Assembly: GCA_947644475.1 (NCBI GenBank)
Contig: CANRZQ010000032.1
Span: 1 to 15,454, forward strand
DNA from: an uncultured Muribaculaceae bacterium
GTDB lineage: Bacteria > Bacteroidota > Bacteroidia > Bacteroidales > Muribaculaceae
Length of the DNA: 15,454 nucleotides
Reading direction: 5' to 3'
Positions 1 through 6,962 of the stretch are shown piece after piece (positions within the stretch are counted from its first letter, which is position 1; each line of letters starts with the position of its first letter). The notes below the pieces were generated by a model. It was not told where the DNA came from and made no database searches. It saw nothing but the letters and a program-made list of their open reading frames with translations. A program made the position numbers and the translations under genes.

Positions 1-331
1 CGAAAGGCTGCCGGCCGGGAGTGAGCACAAAGTCGGTAAGCCTGACGAGCAGTGCCGAAAGGAATATGACGCCAAGGAAGATTGCAGCAACCCGCATCCA
101 CCAACGTGCGGGCATACGGTTGAGGCGTTTTATACGCGGACGGAATCGTTTCCATTCTTCTTCTGCATTGATATTGGCAGGTACGGTGTAGGCGGCTTTC
201 AGTTTTGCCGACGCATCGAGCATGCCGATGAGTTCGTCATCGGAGACAATGAGGTCGAGTTCATCGTCGGTCAACGTTTCCGGGGCGTCGAGCATCTTGG
301 AAATCAGATTATATTTTTTTTCGTCGGTCAT
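1..331 (-). CDS. Putative anti-sigma factor, 3' part missing
   Basis: The reading frame opens with ATG at 331 and runs off the window start, giving 110 visible residues. Residues 1-78 are hydrophilic and acidic, with a helical stretch (LTDDELDLIVSDDELI) and an EEEWKRFRPRI segment resembling the W-containing segment before the membrane helix of Bacteroidota FecR-like anti-sigma factors. Residues about 79-97 (RVAAIFLGVIFLSALLV) form one membrane helix, so the order is cytoplasmic N-terminus, then helix, then an unseen periplasmic part. The start overlaps the sigma-factor stop in an ATGA, which implies translational coupling. The role as inhibitor of the adjacent sigma factor is inferred from position and topology. 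No FecR domain can be confirmed because the C-terminal part is outside the window. Confidence 0.6.
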   Translation of the reverse strand, partial: MTDEKKYNLISKMLDAPETLTDDELDLIVSDDELIGMLDASAKLKAAYTVPANINAEEEWKRFRPRIKRLNRMPARWWMRVAAIFLGVIFLSALLVRLTDFVLTPGRQPF

Positions 332-813
332 GGCTTGCGCGTTTTGAAGTGGATTCGTAATTTTTTCAGGGCCGCGACAATGTTCTTGTTTATTGTCGCC
401 ACCGACACATCGAGGCTTTCGGCGGCCTCCTTGTAACTCAGCCCTTCTGAGTAAATCTTGTCGACAACCTGACGCTCGCGGCCGGTGAGCAGACGGTCGA
501 CGGCCTCCCGCACTTCCTCGTCGCGCCGCTCGATGTCGGTTTCCTCAATAATCGGGCCGACGGGCAGTTGCATCCGTATTCTTTCACGGGTGGAAGCGGA
601 GTTGATGCGGTTGATGCAGGCGTTGCGTACGCTCCGTATTAAAAAAGCGTCGGGGTTGATAACATCCATATCCGTCTCCCATAGTTTCAAAAACGATTCT
701 TGCACTGTATCGCGTGCCTCGTCCTCGCTGTGGAGAAGGCCGGTTGCCATCCTCATGCAAGGAGGGAAGCACCGCAGATAGATGGTTTTGAATTCGGATG
801 ATGAATAAGGCAT
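328..813 (-). CDS. ECF-type RNA polymerase sigma-70 factor
   Basis: This 161-residue protein has the two-domain layout of extracytoplasmic-function sigma factors. Region 2 (about residues 8-75) contains the SEDEARDTVQESFLKLWE helix that contacts the core enzyme and the -10 region. Region 4 (about 100-155) carries a helix-turn-helix, GLSYKEAAESLDVSVATINK. Such factors direct RNA polymerase to a small regulon and are usually held by a membrane anti-sigma factor, here probably the gene overlapping its 3' end by 4 bases. I chose the ATG at 813 over an in-frame TTG at 846, because the 11 extra residues (MNCLYSKRDCN) do not look like family sequence. A 66-base gap separates it from the response regulator upstream, so it may be read from the same transcript or from its own unseen promoter. 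I saw no clear TAnnTTTG element in that gap. Confidence 0.9.
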   Translation of the reverse strand: MPYSSSEFKTIYLRCFPPCMRMATGLLHSEDEARDTVQESFLKLWETDMDVINPDAFLIRSVRNACINRINSASTRERIRMQLPVGPIIEETDIERRDEEVREAVDRLLTGRERQVVDKIYSEGLSYKEAAESLDVSVATINKNIVAALKKLRIHFKTRKP

Positions 814-879
814 ATTACAGTCGCGTTTACTATAAAGACAATTCAACAGCCCGAATCCATTACCCTTTTGAATTAAAAA

Positions 880-1569
880 TTATTCGGAACCGCGTACCGA
901 GAGCATGTATCCGAAGCCCCGTTGATTAATGATTGATATGGCGGGGTCGTGGCGCAGGGCTTTCCGCAACTTGTGGATGTATCCGTGAAGCGAGTTCCGG
1001 TTGCACGGCTCGTCGCGCTGCCAGATTGCGAGCATCAGATCGGAGGCATCGACGGTGTGTCCGATATTTGCGGCCAGTCTCTGCAAGATGCGTGTCTCGA
1101 AATTTGAGATAGCAGTTTCTGTTCCGTTGAAAGATAAAATCTGGTTTGTGGCGTCAAAATTGTATTTTCCGATTGGAAACATCTGATTGTCAATTTTGCC
1201 GGACTTGTTATTCCTTAGGAGGGATTTTATCCGGATAAGCAGTTCACGGAGTTCGAACGGTTTTTTCAGATAGTCGTTGGCCCCGGTCTCGAAACCCTCC
1301 TCTACATCGTCGATTGTACTTTTGGCCGTAAGGAATATAATCGGCACGGATGAAGATATGCGACGTATCTCCTTTGCCATGGAGAAGCCGTCGAGGCGAG
1401 GCATCATCACATCTGCAACAATCAGGTCGGCGCCCTCGGTCTTGTATTTGGCAAGACCTTCGATGCCGTCGAATGAGGGCGTTACGTCGTAGCCTTGCTG
1501 GCGCAAGGTGTCGCACACGATAAGCGAAAGGTCGCGCTCGTCTTCAACGAAAAGTATCTTAGTGTTCAT
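880..1569 (-). CDS. OmpR-family two-component response regulator
   Basis: The 229-residue protein has an N-terminal receiver domain (about 1-120) with the acidic pair E9/D10, phospho-acceptor D53 in IVADVMMPRLDG, the switch residue T81 (IIFLTAK) and K103 in LKKPF. A linker follows, then a winged-helix DNA-binding domain of the Trans_reg_C type (about 132-225), with the recognition-helix and wing segment NSLHGYIHKLRKALR...ISIINQRGFGYML. It should be phosphorylated by the kinase encoded just upstream, whose stop codon overlaps this start by 11 bases. The family binds tandem direct repeats, and four TAAG heptamers lie at the head of this operon (3034-3072). I infer that it controls its own operon and the divergent outer-membrane gene. 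All catalytic residues look intact. Confidence 0.95.
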   Translation of the reverse strand: MNTKILFVEDERDLSLIVCDTLRQQGYDVTPSFDGIEGLAKYKTEGADLIVADVMMPRLDGFSMAKEIRRISSSVPIIFLTAKSTIDDVEEGFETGANDYLKKPFELRELLIRIKSLLRNNKSGKIDNQMFPIGKYNFDATNQILSFNGTETAISNFETRILQRLAANIGHTVDASDLMLAIWQRDEPCNRNSLHGYIHKLRKALRHDPAISIINQRGFGYMLSVRGSE

Positions 1570-2992
1570 GGCGGCTGAAATTGATGGTAAATGTTGAGCC
1601 TTTGCCTTCCCGGCTCTTTGCGGAAATTGTCCAGCCCATCTTTTCGAGGATATGCTTTACATAATAGAGGCCAATGCCGTGTCCGCGCACATCCTGGCGG
1701 TTGCCGTGGGGCACACGATAGAATTTGTCGAAAATAAAAGGCAGGCATTTCGGTGGTATGCCTATGCCGTTGTCGGAAATTTCGATGCCGGTGTCGTCGA
1801 TTGTGATAATTATTTCCACCGACTCGCCGGAGTATTTTATTGAATTGTCAATCAAATTGTTCAATACGTTTGATAAGTGCGACTTATCTGCGCGGACCGT
1901 GGCTTTTGTGTTGCATTGCACGTCGATGGTAATATTTTTGTCGCCTCTCATGCGCTGAGCCTCGGCTATGTCGGCTATGAAAACATGTAAATCGATGTTC
2001 TCTGGCTTCAGCGTAAGGGTTCGGCGCCGTTCCATACTCATGGCAAGAATATGCTCAACGAGTTCGCCAAGATGCCGCAATTGCTTCAAGGCAATATTGA
2101 GGTATGCAGTTTTTTTCTCGGGATCGTTGGCAGTGTCGTAGTTGAGCAGGGCATCGTTTGCCGAGTAGGCTATTGCTATCGGAGTTTTCAGTTCGTGGGT
2201 CATGTTGCTCACAAAATCATCCTTCATCTCCTCTATTGTGCGTAATTTTATGACCGTACGGTATAAATACCTGAAAGCCGCTGCAAAAGCCGCCATGAGA
2301 AGGAATATCGTTATAATCACACCTTTCATCTGAGACAGAATATGCCCGGTGAGAGGAGAGATGCTTGCCCGGAAGATCCATCCGCTTTCGGGGGCGAAGC
2401 AAAGGCGGAACACATCGTAACCGGCAATTCCGTCGGGCAGATTCTTATTGCCCATCAATACGGAATCGTTTGCGGCGACAATCTCGACAGCCACAAAATC
2501 GGGATAGATTTGGCGGTCGGCAAGGCGTGCGCGGAGGATGCTGTCGGTTATATCAAGATTGTAGCCATAGTATTTGTCCATGGCCTCGTGCATCTGCTGG
2601 CTCATGGCTTTCATCATCTGGTTGGTGTATGATCGGTCGCGGGACAACGGGTGCATTTGAACGGAGGTTTGGCCATCTTCTTCTATGGTGCTTGTCACGT
2701 AATTGCCGTCCTCGTCGATTTGCCCTGAGACAGAACCGTGCTCGGCATAATAAATAGAGTCGGCCTGTTCTTTACTGATGGCTTCTTGGCCGTTGGCCCG
2801 GGCCATGCGCCGCGCATTTTCCGAGCGTTCCCACATGTCGTCGATGTCGGTATCGGCAAGAGCCGTCATAACCTCGCGTTCCACATCCTCGCGTATGGAA
2901 TTATAAAGGCTTATGAGGAAATAAACGTTGCCGCAAAAAATGACAGCAATGACGGATATGAATATTATGGAGTTGATTCTGAATCTTTTCAT
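1559..2992 (-). CDS. Membrane sensor histidine kinase
   Basis: With the ATG at 2992 the protein has 477 residues. A first membrane helix (about 8-30) is followed by a periplasmic sensor region of roughly 190 residues (about 31-221), a second helix (about 224-246), and the cytoplasmic catalytic core. The DHp helix carries the phospho-acceptor H266 in VSNMTHELKTPIAIA. The HATPase_c domain shows the N box (LNNLIDNSIKYSG, N379/N383), G1 (DNGIGIP, 407-413), the F box (FIFDKFYRV) and G2 (GHGIGLYYVK). The kinase domain is therefore complete, while the sensor region matches no fold I recognise. An in-frame TTG at 3025 would add 11 residues, but it lies at the promoter -33 element, so the ATG is preferred. 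It is the first gene of an operon with the response regulator. Confidence 0.95.
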   Translation of the reverse strand: MKRFRINSIIFISVIAVIFCGNVYFLISLYNSIREDVEREVMTALADTDIDDMWERSENARRMARANGQEAISKEQADSIYYAEHGSVSGQIDEDGNYVTSTIEEDGQTSVQMHPLSRDRSYTNQMMKAMSQQMHEAMDKYYGYNLDITDSILRARLADRQIYPDFVAVEIVAANDSVLMGNKNLPDGIAGYDVFRLCFAPESGWIFRASISPLTGHILSQMKGVIITIFLLMAAFAAAFRYLYRTVIKLRTIEEMKDDFVSNMTHELKTPIAIAYSANDALLNYDTANDPEKKTAYLNIALKQLRHLGELVEHILAMSMERRRTLTLKPENIDLHVFIADIAEAQRMRGDKNITIDVQCNTKATVRADKSHLSNVLNNLIDNSIKYSGESVEIIITIDDTGIEISDNGIGIPPKCLPFIFDKFYRVPHGNRQDVRGHGIGLYYVKHILEKMGWTISAKSREGKGSTFTINFSRHEH

Positions 2993-2995
2993 GCA

Positions 2996-3025
2996 CAAAA
3001 GTAACAAATAAAAATCATTCTTCAA
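2996..3025 (-). promoter_or_regulatory. Promoter of the kinase-regulator operon
   Basis: On the minus strand TTG (3025-3023) is followed after exactly 19 bases by TACTTTTG (3003-2996), a full match to the Bacteroidota -33/-7 consensus TTG-N19-TAnnTTTG. Only three bases separate the -7 element from the ATG at 2992. Transcription would therefore begin at or within a base or two of the start codon, suggesting a leaderless or nearly leaderless mRNA. Confidence 0.65.
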
Positions 3026-3032
3026 TCGGGTT

Positions 3033-3072
3033 TTAAGACTAAATAAGGCTTGAATTAAGACTAAATAAGGAT
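3033..3072 (+). promoter_or_regulatory. Tandem-repeat operator between divergent genes
   Basis: A perfect 16-base direct repeat, TTAAGACTAAATAAGG, occurs at 3033-3048 and 3055-3070, a 22-base period or about two helical turns. Each copy holds two heptamers, giving four sites in the same orientation: TAAGACT (3034), TAAGGCT (3044), TAAGACT (3056) and TAAGGAT (3066), spaced 10, 12 and 10 bases. This is the pattern OmpR-family dimers bind. The array ends just outside the -33 region on each side, so it could serve both the kinase operon and the outer-membrane gene. Binding by the neighbouring regulator is inferred. Confidence 0.65.
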
Positions 3073-3102
3073 TGGGATAGGAGCCGTGTGTGTTTTGTCG
3101 TG

Positions 3103-3110
3103 TACATTTG
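3103..3110 (+). promoter_or_regulatory. Promoter -7 element of the outer-membrane gene
   Basis: TACATTTG matches TAnnTTTG and lies 17 bases before the ATG at 3128, giving a predicted leader of roughly 13 bases. No TTG is present 19-21 bases upstream (the stretch reads around AGGAGCC). A promoter with a good -7 but no -33 element is what an activator-dependent promoter would look like, and the last TAAG heptamer sits about 47 bases before the expected start. Confidence 0.55.
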
Positions 3111-3127
3111 CAAAAAAAGTAACGGTT

Positions 3128-5173
3128 ATGAAAAGATTATCTTTTGTTTTCATCGCATTGTATGCCGTAAAGCCAATGGCGGCGCAGACAGAAATGACAG
3201 ACAGTGTCGGGCCCGAACGGCTTGCCGAGGTGGTGGTGACAGCAGAGAAGCCTGTGATAAAAGGGGAGGACGGCATTTTGGTTGTAGATCTGCCGTCGAT
3301 TGTCGAGGATAAGCCTGTGACAAATATCCTTGAAGCGCTCGGATACCTGCCCGGCGTAGTAAACAATAATGGCGCAATTGGTCTTAACGGGGCGTCGTCT
3401 GTCACAATCATCATAAATGGGGAGCCGACCTCGATGCCGTTGCAAAACCTGTATCAACTGCTGTATTCCACGCCCGTCGACAGATTGAAAAATGTAGAGA
3501 TCATGTATTCCGCCCCGGCAAAATACCATGTAAGCGGAGCCGTTATAAATGTGGTAATGAAAACGCCACGGCCTCTCGACGGATTGACAGGGCAGGCCCA
3601 TCTTGGATATGGACAGACGCGCTATGCCTCGTATTCCGGCGGCTTGAACGCAACGTATGCCGTGAAAGACTGGTCTTTCGACCTGAATTGGTCGCTTGCA
3701 CGCAATCATACTTATAGCAGGCAGGAGACACGGTCGAATCATCTTCTCGGAGGCTCCCGGCATATGGTTGAGGATGACATGAGGCAAGTCGGGAAAAACC
3801 TGTCGAATACGATATACGCCTCCGCGTCGTATAAAAAACTGAAAGTGACATACAATGGCCAGATAAAGTCGAATATCAGGAACAGCAGTATTTCTGCCGG
3901 GACATTCGGCGATTTCTCCAATATATACAAAGGATTGGCACCCACGGCTTTTCATAATATTGCCCTGCGATATGTATCGCCAATAGGGCTTGCGGTCGGT
4001 GGCGACTATACGGATTATTATGAGCGCAGAAGCCAAAACTTGTATAAGGAGAATGCGCTGCAAGTCAATTCCGAGAATTGCCAGGACATAGGCCGTTACC
4101 ATGCTTATGCCGACATGGAGCACGCGATAGGAAACTGGACGGTAGGATATGGCGTGGATTACCAGCATTCCGACGACAAGAGCCGTCAGACCTATATGCT
4201 TCCGGCACAACCGGGATTTGACAATGTGCTCCGTGAGGACGTGGCAAGCGCATATATCGGCACGCAGACGTCGTTTAAGTGGGGCTTGTCGTTCAATGCC
4301 TCGGTGGAAGTTGAGTATTTCCATAACAAATACAGGCACAACTGGAATGTAGTGCCTCAATTCGGCGCTACGTACTATAAGACCCCGGCAAGCATATTCT
4401 TCCAGCTGAACTTTACATCAAACCGTGTCTATCCTTCATTCTGGGAACTGCATGGAGGCACGGCATATATCAACGATTATTCAACGATACTCGGCAATCC
4501 GGCGTTGCAGCCGTATATGAACTATACCGGTCAGTTGAGTTACATTTTCAGGCAAAAATATGCCGCCACATTTTATGTGCTGTATGTCGACGACTATTTT
4601 GTGCAATTGCCGTATCAGTCGACGGGCGACCTGTATCTGGTGTTCCAGACGCAAAACATGAACTATTCCGGGACCATAGGCTTGCAACTTCATGTTCCTT
4701 TCAATGTTAAAGACATATGGGATGCCACGGCAACCGTCAACGTGTCGCACGGGCATCAAAAGTCAGACCATTTTCACGACCTCAGGTTCGACAACAAGCG
4801 TTGGGGGCTGTATGCGTCGCTTAACAATACAATACGTTTCTCTTCCGGAAGCCCGCTGTCATTGTCGGTTGACGGCACATACATTTCCGGACAGATTCAA
4901 GGTCCGGGCCGTTTCAATCCATTATGGAAAATTGATGCAGGGGTAAAATGGCAATTCGGGAAAAAACGCTGTTGCGAACTCGATATTAAAGCCGGTGACA
5001 TATTCAATACATGCAATCCGGTTTTGAAAATAAACTTTTCGGGACAGGATTACCGTATGAAGTCGCATGAGATGAACCGTAACCTCAAACTCACATTTGT
5101 CTATCGGTTCAATGGCTTCCGCCCCAAAGAAGACACCTCAATCGACACCTCGCGCTACGGCACCGGCAACTGA
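3128..5173 (+). CDS. Outer-membrane plug/beta-barrel (TonB-receptor-like) protein
   Basis: The 681-residue protein starts with a signal peptide (about 1-20, ending PMAAQ). A plug domain follows (about 33-146), with LAEVVVTAE, a VTNILEALGYLPGV segment and VTIIINGEP, then a barrel of alternating aromatic strands (about 150-665) whose last strand is LKLTFVYRFNGF. This fits the outer-membrane beta-barrel family (OMP_b-brl_3 type) of Bacteroidota, related to TonB-dependent receptors. The carboxypeptidase-regulatory-like domain that often precedes the plug is absent. The substrate is unknown, and TonB dependence is not proven because no clear TonB box is visible. A GTG at 3086 would add 14 residues but lies upstream of the promoter -7 element, so the ATG before MKRLSFVF is preferred. 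It is divergent from the two-component operon and probably its target. Confidence 0.85.
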   Translation: MKRLSFVFIALYAVKPMAAQTEMTDSVGPERLAEVVVTAEKPVIKGEDGILVVDLPSIVEDKPVTNILEALGYLPGVVNNNGAIGLNGASSVTIIINGEPTSMPLQNLYQLLYSTPVDRLKNVEIMYSAPAKYHVSGAVINVVMKTPRPLDGLTGQAHLGYGQTRYASYSGGLNATYAVKDWSFDLNWSLARNHTYSRQETRSNHLLGGSRHMVEDDMRQVGKNLSNTIYASASYKKLKVTYNGQIKSNIRNSSISAGTFGDFSNIYKGLAPTAFHNIALRYVSPIGLAVGGDYTDYYERRSQNLYKENALQVNSENCQDIGRYHAYADMEHAIGNWTVGYGVDYQHSDDKSRQTYMLPAQPGFDNVLREDVASAYIGTQTSFKWGLSFNASVEVEYFHNKYRHNWNVVPQFGATYYKTPASIFFQLNFTSNRVYPSFWELHGGTAYINDYSTILGNPALQPYMNYTGQLSYIFRQKYAATFYVLYVDDYFVQLPYQSTGDLYLVFQTQNMNYSGTIGLQLHVPFNVKDIWDATATVNVSHGHQKSDHFHDLRFDNKRWGLYASLNNTIRFSSGSPLSLSVDGTYISGQIQGPGRFNPLWKIDAGVKWQFGKKRCCELDIKAGDIFNTCNPVLKINFSGQDYRMKSHEMNRNLKLTFVYRFNGFRPKEDTSIDTSRYGTGN

Positions 5174-5188
5174 ATCGGAAATAATATG

Positions 5189-5196
5189 TATTTTTG
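5189..5196 (+). promoter_or_regulatory. Promoter -7 element of the acetyltransferase gene
   Basis: TATTTTTG matches TAnnTTTG and lies 8 bases before the first ATG (5205) and 14 bases before a second in-frame ATG (5211). No good -33 TTG is seen at the usual distance. A start point near 5201-5203 would give an almost leaderless message, or a leader of about 9 bases if translation starts at 5211. Confidence 0.5.
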
Positions 5197-5204
5197 CAAA
5201 AAAA

Positions 5205-5735
5205 ATGATTATGATATACGCTGAGACAGAAAGGCTGATATTGCGTTCGTGGCGGCACGACGACTTGCCCTTGTTCGCTGAAATGAACCGTAATCCGGAA
5301 GTGATGAGATTTTTTCCTGCACCGCTTTGCTATGCTGAGAGTGAGGCTTTCTACCGTCGCATCCAAGAAGAATTTGAGAGCAAAGGGTGGGGGCTATATG
5401 TTGTGGAATTGAAATCGTGCGGACGGTTTATCGGCTATGTCGGGCTGCATGAGATAGGGTTTGAGGCTGATTTTACACCGGGCGTGGAAATAGGCTGGCG
5501 GCTGGATTCGGCATATCACAATCAGGGATATGCTACGGAAGCGGCAAAAGCGGTGCTGGAATTGGCAAAAAAAATGGAATTTCGCCAGATTTATTCATTC
5601 ACAGCTAAGATTAACAAGCCGTCGGAGCGCGTGATGCAGAAAATAGGCATGGAGAAAACCGGAGAATTCGGCCATCCAAAATTGACGGCCGATTCACCGT
5701 TGCTTGTCCATGTGCTATATAGGATTGAGTTGTAA
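5205..5735 (+). CDS. GNAT-family N-acetyltransferase (RimJ/RimL-like)
   Basis: A 176-residue single-domain protein of the Acetyltransf_3 type. The N-terminal TERLILRSWRHDDLPLFAEMNRNPEVMRFF is typical of the RimJ/RimL group, which acetylates protein N-termini or small amines with acetyl-CoA. The acetyl-CoA pyrophosphate-binding loop is NQGYATEAAKAVLELA, and NKPSERVMQKIGM is the usual late helix. The acceptor substrate cannot be read from sequence. The frame is open back to 5097, but those codons overlap the 3' end of the outer-membrane gene and precede the promoter, so translation should start at 5205 or 5211 (MIMIYAETERL). The stop lies 2 bases from the stop of the convergent transporter gene. 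Confidence 0.9.
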   Translation: MIMIYAETERLILRSWRHDDLPLFAEMNRNPEVMRFFPAPLCYAESEAFYRRIQEEFESKGWGLYVVELKSCGRFIGYVGLHEIGFEADFTPGVEIGWRLDSAYHNQGYATEAAKAVLELAKKMEFRQIYSFTAKINKPSERVMQKIGMEKTGEFGHPKLTADSPLLVHVLYRIEL

Positions 5736-5737
5736 CT

Positions 5738-6679
5738 TTATTTGCGAATAAGGCGGTGGTAGAATGCCGGGAACATCTTGCGCATGCGCAGCAACACGGC
5801 GGCAACATTGTCGCCGGCGATAACAATGGTTACTGCAACAAGGATGAGGCATAGTCCGGCCATGTCGCGTACGCTTAGGGTTTCGCCAAACAGGAGTATT
5901 CCAAAAAATACGGCAGTAAGGGGCTCGAGCGCGCCAAGAATCGCCGTTGGGGTGGAGCCGATATTGTGTATGGCAAGAGTGGTGCACACCAGCGAGATTG
6001 CCGTTGGCAGAAGCCCGAGTGAGATTGCGCAGCCCCATAGGAGAGGAGTCGACGGCAGGTTTATCGACGGGTGGATAAACTTGTCTGCTATGAAAATGGC
6101 CGTGCCGAAAAGAATCACATAAAAAGTGAGCACCAATGTGGGTATGTCTTTCAGCCCGGGGCGGTTGACCCAAACGAGATAAATGGCGTAAGAGAGCGAG
6201 GAGCCCATTACCAGACCGGTGCCAATGGCGCTTAAAGTCGCGCCATTCTCGCCTTTATAGAGCAATACGATACCTGCGAACGCCATGATGATGCAGCATA
6301 TGGTGATGGGGCTGAGCCGTTCATGGAAGACAAAAGTCATTATCAATGCCACCATAAGAGGGTATACAAAAAGCATGGTAGAGGCGATGCCTGCGGCCAT
6401 GAAATTATAACTCTCGAACAGTAGTAGCGATGATAAACCCATGAGAAGGCCCAGGCATGCGAGCGGTGCAATCCGGCTGCGGCTCACAATCATGCGCTGT
6501 CCGCGCCATTTTATCATCAGGAATAAAATGAACAGCGCGAAAATATATCGTAGAAGCAGTACATCGCACGCGCTCAGGCCATCGGAATACAAAGGCAGAG
6601 CAAAAAGCGGATTCATGCCGTAGGTAGCGGCAGCAATGGAGCCGAACAGAAACCCTTTTGTCCTTCTTGACATCGTCAT
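5738..6679 (-). CDS. EamA/DMT-family membrane transporter
   Basis: The 313-residue protein is almost entirely hydrophobic, with about ten membrane helices in two repeats of five, the layout of the drug/metabolite transporter superfamily (two EamA domains, about residues 8-140 and 150-287). Typical end-of-repeat segments are seen, such as YNFMAAGIASTMLFVYPLMVALI and IGSTPTAILGALEPLTAVFFGILLFGETLS. Members export amino acids, nucleosides or other metabolites, but the substrate is not predictable here. The start may be the ATG at 6679 or the one at 6673. A TAnnTTTG element lies 17 bases upstream. It is on the same strand as the tRNA behind it, so readthrough from the tRNA transcript is possible. 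Confidence 0.92.
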   Translation of the reverse strand: MTMSRRTKGFLFGSIAAATYGMNPLFALPLYSDGLSACDVLLLRYIFALFILFLMIKWRGQRMIVSRSRIAPLACLGLLMGLSSLLLFESYNFMAAGIASTMLFVYPLMVALIMTFVFHERLSPITICCIIMAFAGIVLLYKGENGATLSAIGTGLVMGSSLSYAIYLVWVNRPGLKDIPTLVLTFYVILFGTAIFIADKFIHPSINLPSTPLLWGCAISLGLLPTAISLVCTTLAIHNIGSTPTAILGALEPLTAVFFGILLFGETLSVRDMAGLCLILVAVTIVIAGDNVAAVLLRMRKMFPAFYHRLIRK

Positions 6680-6695
6680 ACTACTGATTTAACTA

Positions 6696-6703
6696 CAAAA
6701 ATA
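6696..6703 (-). promoter_or_regulatory. Promoter -7 element of the EamA transporter gene
   Basis: TATTTTTG on the minus strand (6703-6696) matches TAnnTTTG and is 17 bases before the ATG at 6679. The upstream -33 region is poor, with only a TG about 21 bases away. Confidence 0.45.
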
Positions 6704-6713
6704 GTGCTGACAG

Positions 6714-6762
6714 TGAAAAAAATACACTGAAAACAATTCATGTAACATGCTTGCTCTCAGTG
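6714..6762 (-). terminator. Candidate terminator of the tRNA-Gly transcript
   Basis: Just after the tRNA on the minus strand, CACTGA (6762-6757) can pair with TCAGTG (6730-6725). The 26-base interior contains a small hairpin, CATGT-T-ACATG, and a T-rich run (TATTTTTTT) follows at once. The outer stem is only 6 base pairs, so the hairpin is weak, but the position between tRNA and transporter promoter fits an intrinsic terminator. Confidence 0.4.
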
Positions 6763-6775
6763 CGTTAAATTTATG

Positions 6776-6848
6776 AGCGGCAAACGGGGCTCGAACCCGC
6801 GACCCTCAGCTTGGGAAGCTGATGCTCTACCAACTGAGCTACTGCCGC
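6776..6848 (-). tRNA. tRNA-Gly, anticodon CCC
   Basis: The minus strand folds into a full 73-base cloverleaf: acceptor GCGGCAG/TTGCCGC with a G-U at pair 7-66, D arm GCTC/GAGC, anticodon stem TCAGC/GCTGA with loop TTCCCAA, variable loop GGGTC, and T arm GCGGG/CCCGT with loop TTCGAGC. The anticodon CCC (6815-6813) reads the glycine codon GGG. The discriminator base is U73, as in bacterial tRNA-Gly. CCA is not encoded (TCAT follows), so it must be added after transcription. Confidence 0.95.
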
Positions 6849-6860
6849 ATTTTTCGACGG

Positions 6861-6891
6861 CAAAGGTATTCGTTTTTTTTGAGATTAACAA
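6861..6891 (-). promoter_or_regulatory. Promoter of tRNA-Gly
   Basis: On the minus strand TTG (6891-6889), 20 bases, then TACCTTTG (6868-6861) match the Bacteroidota -33/-7 consensus. The expected start point is only a few bases before the mature tRNA 5' end at 6848. It is back to back with the ileS promoter. Confidence 0.65.
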
Positions 6892-6962
6892 TAGTGGCTG
6901 TGTGTTTTTTTCAGGAAAATGGAATGTTTTTTGGCTGTTTTTTTGGCAATGTTAAAAATATT

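Noticed and set aside
2993..3025. TTG start adding 11 residues to the histidine kinase
   Set aside because: The codons lie within the -33/-7 promoter, and the ATG at 2992 gives a normal N-terminus before the first membrane helix.
3137..4360. 407-codon frame antisense to the outer-membrane gene
   Set aside because: It mirrors a clear coding gene with plug and barrel features; its translation has no recognisable domain and it has no promoter or sensible neighbour spacing.
5097..5204. Extended N-terminus of the acetyltransferase
   Set aside because: It overlaps the end of the outer-membrane gene, lies before the promoter element at 5189-5196 and adds non-family sequence.
6773..6955. 60-codon plus-strand frame beginning MSGKRGSNPRPSAWEADALPTELLPHF
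   Set aside because: This is the well-known false translation of the complement of a tRNA; 6776-6848 is tRNA-Gly on the minus strand.
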